This document shows, piece after piece, positions 57,502-64,000 of a stretch of DNA of 64,000 nt. The notes under the pieces were generated by a model. The model did no database searches and had not been told where the DNA came from. It saw only the letters and a program-made list of their open reading frames with translations. Within the stretch, counting starts at the first letter, position 1. The number at the start of each line of letters is the position of its first letter. This stretch comes from Phanerodontia chrysosporium (taxonomy: Eukaryota; Basidiomycota; Agaricomycetes; Polyporales; Phanerochaetaceae): the NCBI GenBank assembly GCA_001910725.1, contig MJGA01000005.1, positions 310,001-374,000 on the forward strand, in the 5' to 3' direction. The position numbers and the translations under genes are program-made.

Positions 57502-59425
57502 CTACCACTGCGCCCGCCTGAGAGAGAAGCTTGGGGTTTCGTACAGAGGACGAGGACTAGCAACATAAGCGGGTTCTTCGGATCGCGCGACCGGACTCGC
57601 CGCGGAGAAAGTCTTGTCTGCGCTCCAGTTCACGTGCGGCATGGGAGATGGAAAACGATAGTCGGCGCGCTGCCAATTGCTGCCGTAGACGTCCCGGGAC
57701 AATCCCTCGACGAAAAGGTGCATGCCCTGCGGCGGTACAGCCGTCATGTACGGGTTGAGGTTATATTGCATCGCGAGACGAGGGTCTATGTGGGCCAGCG
57801 GGGCAGCGAAGGTGTACGGGCTTGGGTGGCGACCGTGTGCGCCGCTGATCATGGCGAGATCCACTGGCATACCCAACGGGCGACCGTACGTGGCGGCTGC
57901 TGCAATCGCGGCAGGCGGGACGGCCGACCACTGTGTGGGCGGAGGGGGACATCCCGGAAGGCGTCTTGGAAGCCTGGAAGTGCCTCAACTGTACGCGCAC
58001 CGTGGCTATACGGCGCGACCGTGGCGGGGGCCTCGCGCTGGTGGCGCTCGGCACCATAGTCGTCGTGGGCGGCGATAGCGTGCGGTTCCTGTACCGGCGC
58101 GTCTGCAGCAAACGACCTATCGGCATATAGTTCTGGGGCAGAGGGCTCAGGCACGCACTCCTGCTGAGGCGGCAGCAGCTGCGGTACTGGAGTGGAAGGG
58201 GTCCTGAGGGCGGTTGATGCTGGTGAGGCTCGCTCTGTGCTAGACGTGGACGTAGACGGGGGCGCAGACGGCGCCTCGAGTGGCGGCGGCGAACCCGCAG
58301 GCGTCCATGGCGAGGGCGGCAGGAGGTCAGCTCGGACGTCGTTGGAGACACGACGGGAGCCGAGGCTGCGCGCGAGCCATGCGGGCCTTACGTGCCGCCG
58401 TTGTACCAGTCGTGGACGACTTCTCGGCGCGCAGGGGACGCTTCTGCTGTAGCTGCTGTAGCTGCCGCAGTTGCTTCGGAGATGCCTTAGCAGCCGCGAG
58501 GCGCTTCGCCCGTGCGGCTGCAATCCGTGCAGGAGCCATTTTGACTTCCTCGTCGAATGCCTTCTTCACTTCAGCGAGATGTTCTGCAGGGACGTTTGAT
58601 GTGTCGTAGGTAGCGCAGCCGCGGTCCATCCACACAAGATTAACTATCCCAGCTGCTTTTTCTTTGGCGGTGGCTAGCGGACGGTAGCCGTTCTCACCAT
58701 TGGGGCGCTGCCGACGCTCCCGGAGATTGGGTTGGCCGTGCGCCTCCTGGTGATGTCGCGTCACGTTGCGAGCGTGCTTTTCCTGGTAGCCGCAGGAATA
58801 CACGCGGCCCTCGTGTCTCAAAATGACTAGATAGCAGGTGGCGAGAGCCACCTCCGCATCCCTGCCTCCCGGTAAGTAACGTTCGATTGTTATGTGGGTG
58901 AAGCGCTTACTCAGGTCGAGAAGTGCAAGAACGCACGTGCCCGTCCAACTGGGCTTCTGGCCAAAGCGTGTCGAGCAGTGCGGACAAACAAACGTTCGTC
59001 TGTAGCAAAGTCAGCATCCATTGTGAACACCAGCACTCCTAACGCTTACTGGTGCATCGGTCGATGTGTTTCGATATGCTTGAGGCGTGCCGAAGGAATA
59101 TTCTGGCACAGTTTCTGGCAGGCAGCGCATGCAACCTACAAGCTGAGTTAGCTCTGCGTCACACAGAAGTTCAGACTACTTGCATGACTGGGACGTTGGT
59201 CGCCTCGCTTCGGGTTCGGCCACTGTTTAGCGAGCTGCTTGCCCCACTCCACCGCAATTGCATACTGTTCCGCACTGTTTCTCTCGCGCTGTCTGCGATC
59301 CATTTGGAGCCTTGCCGAGGGCCTGAGGCGAAGCTGCATTAGAGGTTCATGAATGGTGGCGTCAACCGCAGAACGTACGCTTGGAGATGGTGTTCGGAGG
59401 ATGGATGCGATCGTGTCCTTGCCAT
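57502..59425 (-). pseudogene. C2H2-like zinc-finger copy (right arm), several frameshifts
   Basis: Mirror of 38871-40803. The start codon at 59425 and TATAAGAG are kept. A one-base insertion near 58,820-58,830 separates SRHLLSSH from YSCGYQEKHARNVTRHHQ. Further shifts follow KARMA (near 58,380) and near 57,870-57,940. Hence the tail, one open frame of about 450 codons on the left, is split over three frames here. Confidence 0.8.
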
Positions 59426-60438
59426 TATGAAGGAGAAAGGTAGTGGTCCAAAATGGGGCGTACGCCGCAGGATGTGGTACGAGAGCAGGAGGCGGAGGGA
59501 AGAGTGCAGAGGCAAAGTCTCTTATACTTTCAAACCTAACATATCACCTGGATTTTCGGCGCAGGTTTGACAGACTCCGCGGGACGCACCTTGCGGCATT
59601 GCCCGGTCCGTTACTGCCTCCTCGACAAAGGAGAACGTGTTCCAGATCTCCCAAGCCCATCCCATCATTCGTGCGCGCGACGGGGGTCGCACGGGCTGAA
59701 ATTGGTAGTGTCCTTGTGTCCTCCTCATCACGCCCCTAGGCGCCTTTCGCAGCCTCGACCCCGAATAACCACACGCCTCGTCTCCTCATCGATATCAGAC
59801 TAGGAGTCCTAAATCCACCCAGCCCGCCATGAGCTGATTGCTGATTGCAGCCGAGGCCAGCTTCGCCGGGAATGAGACTTCGTACCGGACGAGCGCCGGG
59901 GTTGGAATGGACCTGCAGCGAAGACGAGTCATGTAAATTGACTTCCGGATAAGTGACAATGCTGCTAGTCCCTTGCCTACAGATCCCCGTGGTCGTCGCT
60001 CCGGAAGAGCGGTTGTTCCGTAGGGGCCCTGGCGGGATGGCTGTTCTTGCAGTGTGGTGTCGCCCAATCCACGGCGGTCGCGACACCGCCCTGTATCACC
60101 GCACGCGGAGCATGCTGCGATGCAATTCCTTCTATGCCCTCCACGAGCCTAGGAGAGCCTGAGAACGCTGATTATCCCCGCCGTGACTCCTCTTCCGTAT
60201 TTCCTCCTTCCTTCTCGAGGTCCTCAGAGACGGACAGCGTGGCGAGCACGTTCACAACGGCGGTGTCGGCCAACAGCGAGCTGAGACAGGTATACAAGCT
60301 CGGAATGCCTTCTCTTGTCGTCATTACCCATGTGTCGGGTGCACAGGACCCCGCAAGTACGCAGAGATCATCTTCACATATTGGCGCCGGTGCTGCGAAC
60401 GCGCCCCGCGTGGCGAGATGGCACGGAACGTCAGAAAA

Positions 60439-60600
60439 TCACCTTCTAGTCGTCCGAGGCTTCTGGTGTCTGAGGCGCGACAGGTGTGATATATCGCGCG
60501 CTTGTGTGTCCGCTGGTCTGCCGAAGGACGCCGTCGTGCTCCCTCTCTGCGCTGCTCCATCACAAGGGTCCAGCTCGGCCGGCCTGTCTGTCACCGAGTG
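60439..60600 (-). pseudogene. right-arm copy of the hydrophobic hypothetical segment
   Basis: Reads SFGRPADTQARDISHLSRLR, as on the left, but ends at a TGA after RTTRR where the left copy has CGA. Downstream parts (about 60,170-60,430) also differ by a one-base indel near 60,220. Confidence 0.4.
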
Positions 60601-60917
60601 CGTGCTGACTTCCCTCGTCAGATGAATCCTAGGACAACAGCGATGCGGGAAGAAACGCATGGAGGCTGGGTTCCCAGGCGTAGCGGAGTCATAGCCCCGA
60701 ATGCGTTGTGAGCGGGAACCCGCGTCGTCAGAGAGAACAAGAACCAGTCCCGAGAATATTCCATACTGTCCTGTCCACAGGCCCGCATGAGACGTTTAGG
60801 GAGTTTCCGTGAATGGCTTAGAACTGCTCGCAGCAGGACGTTGAGGAATAATGTCGAAGAGATAGGGCCTGACTCACTAACGAACGAAGTGGGCAACCAA
60901 AAACTTGGGAGTCGATT

Positions 60918-61271
60918 GTGAGAAGTTCGAGCCGTGGCATGAGAATGTGTGATTTCACTGCCACCTCCAGCCCATTATCGAGCTGCGAGAAGAAGGAGCG
61001 GCCTGAGTGGTCGGACAAGGGGGCCGCTGGGACAAGGCCCAAACACAATGGGCGCCGGACGCGCGACTCTTCCTTCGCCTCTTACGCTCCCCATCGCTGC
61101 ACGCCTCTCGAAAATCTCTGGAATCTGTACCGTCGAATTGCACTGTCAGACGCGGCGTCCGACGGACAGCAGTACGACTTACCACGGCTACCCTCCTCAG
61201 AGGTCGAAGGAGCACATTCTCTCCTCTCTACTTCTCTCTCGAAAAAAATCCCTGCCGCACCTCTCTCCTAA
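60918..61271 (+). pseudogene. right-arm copy of the 198-residue hypothetical, truncated
   Basis: Reads as the left copy until the Ser/Leu-rich stretch, where an indel in a CT/A-rich run changes the frame and a stop follows at 61271. Confidence 0.35.
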
Positions 61272-61503
61272 AACCCCTTCTGCTTGAGGCAACCAGTCAG
61301 AACACGAAGATTCACCCATCGATGCGCCGACAAATTTTTGAGCACCCTGGAAACCTCACTACCAAAGAGCCAGTCAGAACACACAAACTGTCCTCAGATG
61401 CCTCACGAACATTTTTGAGATCGCAGTTCGACAAAGCCGACCACCGACGAACGGGCCGCCACCTCAGTTCGATTACGCCTCGTCAGCGTACCACCCATGC
61501 TCC

Positions 61504-63002
61504 ATGAAGTCAACATCCTTCAGCCACTCTCCCAACTTCTCGAGAGGTGTCGCTCCAACTGCAGAAGACAAGCTCGCGAGGACCGTGATCCTACCAATCG
61601 TATACTGCGAAGACCTTCCTGGTTCGTCCGTCTCGAGAGAGTACTACCGCAGCGAAAGTTCATCGATCGACCAATTGTCGAGCTAGCTCCTCGAACTGGA
61701 CGACACAGGATCATTGGTCAACTCGATGGAAGCGATCAACCCTTTCGACCCACTTTTCTACCAGGCAAGTCTCCTACTTCCTAGGCCTCAGAGAAAGCTA
61801 CCGCTCATAGACGTGGTTCGGTGCGATTTAAGCTCAATAGTCTTCGAAGGGAAGCATCGATGTGGCCTGATCGTATGCGAGAGATGAGCAAGACTGCAAG
61901 AGAAGGGAAGGTGCGTCCCTACGCTCTGGAACAGAAGCTTCAGATCGTCTACTGTGTCCGCAAACGTGCAGCCTATCCGGTACGTCGGCGGAGGGTAATG
62001 TGGGCGGTGAGCGAGATATGTTGAGCGGGGCGACCCGCGAGCGAAGCGTCGATGATTGAGTCGTCGTCGTCGTCGCCGTCGTCGTCGGGCCATCGTTGAC
62101 TGTATGATGCAGCGTATTAGAACTGGGGCATCGACTAAACAAATGTACCACAAGAGTTCGTCGAGCGGACCCGCATCCACCTCCGTCGTCCCGTGTCGAG
62201 ACTCCCGTCCTCAGAAGCTCATCCAGTTCACAGGAGCCAATGCAGGAACCGACCAACACAAGCTAGGTAATCGCGTAGCCTCCACCGTACTTTGACCTCG
62301 TCGCTAGCCCTGCAAACGACGATTTGATGCAAGGCAAGTATGTGTGAAGGCACAGTTGATCCTCCGAAATGACAAGATGCGAGAGTCTGCACTTGCGCCC
62401 GTAGGGTGGTATTACAGAAATGAAGATCTTCGCATGGAGAGGCTGTCGGTCTCGTCTTCCAAGTCATTGATACAGCGAGCCGACTCACGGCGACACGCGT
62501 GCGCAAAGTCCGCTATCTTGCGCCGTGGCTGACTGAGTCTTCGAGGTTTATAGGTGTGGAGGATGATATTGAACGTGAAGAGCGAGAGTAAGTCTGTGGG
62601 ACGATCACACATTTCTGACGCACATGAAGGCGACGTATACATACTAAACGGCTAGAGCGAGCAGCGCTGTCTCGACGCCTTCCCTCAGGGTCTTCCAGTT
62701 CAGTGGACAGAAGCTTCTCACATGGGCGTGCTTCGACAGATATGTGGCTTTGACATAGAGCGCAGCCGCTTGCGAGGTTGCAGAAGCACGAGCCGTGGCA
62801 TTTCTACCGAGCCTGGACGTCAGGAGGTGCAGCGTCGAAGTAGTGCAAGCCTGAGACATACCGGTATGAAGGTATCGGCAAGATCGTCCACATTGTGACC
62901 CAACAGCCTTGCCGTCCGAAGTCCTGCTACAAGTGGGCTATCCAAGGCGAAGATATATGGCGTATGGCGTCGTGAAACGAGGTGAGTCCATAGATATCAA
63001 AA
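61504..63002. other. right-arm segment with only fragmentary frames
   Basis: Mirror of the left-arm stretch 35,270-36,781. No supported gene. A CGTCGT-repeat lies near 62,055-62,085. Confidence 0.35.
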
Positions 63003-63061
63003 ACACTCTGAGGGTCGGGAAATCTGGTGCATAGCACCAAATCTCCTGATCTTCAGAGTGT
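63003..63061. repeat. conserved hairpin, right-arm copy
   Basis: Same two-part stem as at 35211-35269. The loop and stem differ at two positions or so, and pairing is mostly kept. Confidence 0.7.
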
Positions 63062-63335
63062 CAAAATCTCATGGACACAACCAGGTCCAGAGAATGTTGT
63101 CATAATAATGTTGACAGGGAGGAAGAGGAGTGCTCGAGGATGACATTGAGGCTCGGGAAAGGTCGTCGAGATGAAGATCGGAGGTAGGCGCCGAGAGCGA
63201 GGCAATCGTCGTGGCCGCGCAATCGACTCATCTCTCGATCTCCCACCAGGAACTCGAACGCTCACATCTGTGTACACATGCATACAGCGTCGCCCACCAT
63301 CTCGTAACCGGCCTGTTCCGACCTCGCTTTGACGC

Positions 63336-64000
63336 ACCGCTTGCAGGACGCCCTGCACCGTCGCACGCGATCTTGTCTCTCTTTGTCACAACGGCGTGCG
63401 TGCACGGACGCGTATTACGGCTAGCGTCCCCAGCTTCCCGCTCGGCGTCGCGGCGGGGCAGATCGGAACCCTCGACGAGCGTCGTTGTCTCTGGGGATGG
63501 CCGGCGACCAACTGCAGCTACGGGCACCGTCATTCCTCATCAGCCTTCCTGTTCGACCGTCAACTTGCACGTTGTAGTCGCTGCTTCATCAAGGCTCGGA
63601 CTCTGTGGGCAGAGACACCTTGCGATAGTCGTCATAATACCGCATTCGACGCTGGCGATGTCTGACTGGGAAGGGAACATCTTTGCAGTCCTATGAAGTT
63701 CCGTCTGACGGCCGGCGATCTCAGTAACTTCACACAGTCCTAGATGCCCCAGCTGACGGTCAGAAGTCCCCATGGTACATCCTTCGGAACGCGCAGGCTC
63801 GACGGGCTTGCCTTTGCCTCCAGTACATCTGCTAGCGGACAACTTTGTATTCTCTGAGTAACATATACACGATTGCACGTCTTTCACACCAAGGGACTCG
63901 CTTGTGCGTAATGCAACCTACACGACTAGCTCGTACACGTAACCAGTAAAGCAGGACCCTGGTGCCAAAGTGCTCCTGGCTATTCTCGCATGCTGCCGCT
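63336..64000. other. unique sequence beyond the right arm
   Basis: No gene recognised. Open frames on both strands are short. Confidence 0.4.

Larger units (their letters stand above)
52340..63335 (-). repeat. right arm of the ~11 kb inverted segmental duplication
   Basis: Mirror of 34,935-45,940. It carries FunK1 C, the Ohr copy and the C2H2-like copy in reversed order and strand, each with frame breaks. Confidence 0.92.

Noticed and set aside
34935..63335. The inverted duplication as a transposon with long terminal inverted repeats
   Set aside because: Arms carry ordinary spliced host genes, no transposase is seen, and no target-site duplication is evident at the outer edges.
1..64000. 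CRISPR array, bacterial operon or viral insertion
   Set aside because: No regularly spaced repeats, no operon structure and no viral genes; all features are fungal nuclear.

Overview
The window is fungal nuclear DNA, most likely from a wood-decay basidiomycete of the Polyporales type. Coding DNA is GC-rich with C/G at third codon positions. Genes are cut by many GT-AG introns of about 50-65 bases. Core promoters show TATAAG/TATATA followed by a pyrimidine-rich leader. The content (a glyoxal-oxidase-type copper radical oxidase and several FunK1 kinases) fits that group. Coordinates of spliced genes are outer limits; where the exon junctions keep the frame this is stated.

Region 1, 0-12.5 kb: a small Ser-rich ORF, a GPI-anchored copper radical oxidase (3048-5381), a Pro-rich hypothetical protein, a membrane-anchored Grx6/Grx7-like glutaredoxin, the RNase P subunit Rpr2, and a hypothetical basic/Ser-rich protein. 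Region 2, 12.5-19 kb: a nearly perfect 560-base inverted repeat with tRNA-like heads at its inner ends, then three related small secreted Cys proteins (two recognisable genes and a remnant). Region 3, 19-24 kb: DNA topoisomerase III with GRF and CCHC fingers, and a HIT-domain (Hnt1-like) hydrolase.

Region 4, 26-34 kb: three loci of a fast-evolving group with C2H2-like fingers and Pro/Ser-rich tails, each broken across frames. Region 5, about 34.9-63.3 kb: a large inverted segmental duplication. Two 11 kb arms (about 34,935-45,940 and 52,340-63,335) carry in mirror order C2H2-like gene, Ohr/OsmC peroxidase, FunK1 kinase. They flank a 6.4 kb loop with a Pro-rich ORF, TAF12 and a third, more diverged FunK1 kinase. 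In the left arm Ohr and FunK1 splice cleanly and the C2H2-like gene keeps one long open frame. All three right-arm copies have frame breaks.

The oxidase makes H2O2 outside the cell and Ohr detoxifies peroxides, but nothing in the sequence links them directly. RPR2, TOP3, TAF12, HIT and glutaredoxin are housekeeping genes between the lineage-specific loci. A general caution: several frame breaks fall at homopolymers, so assembly indels are a live alternative to true decay.
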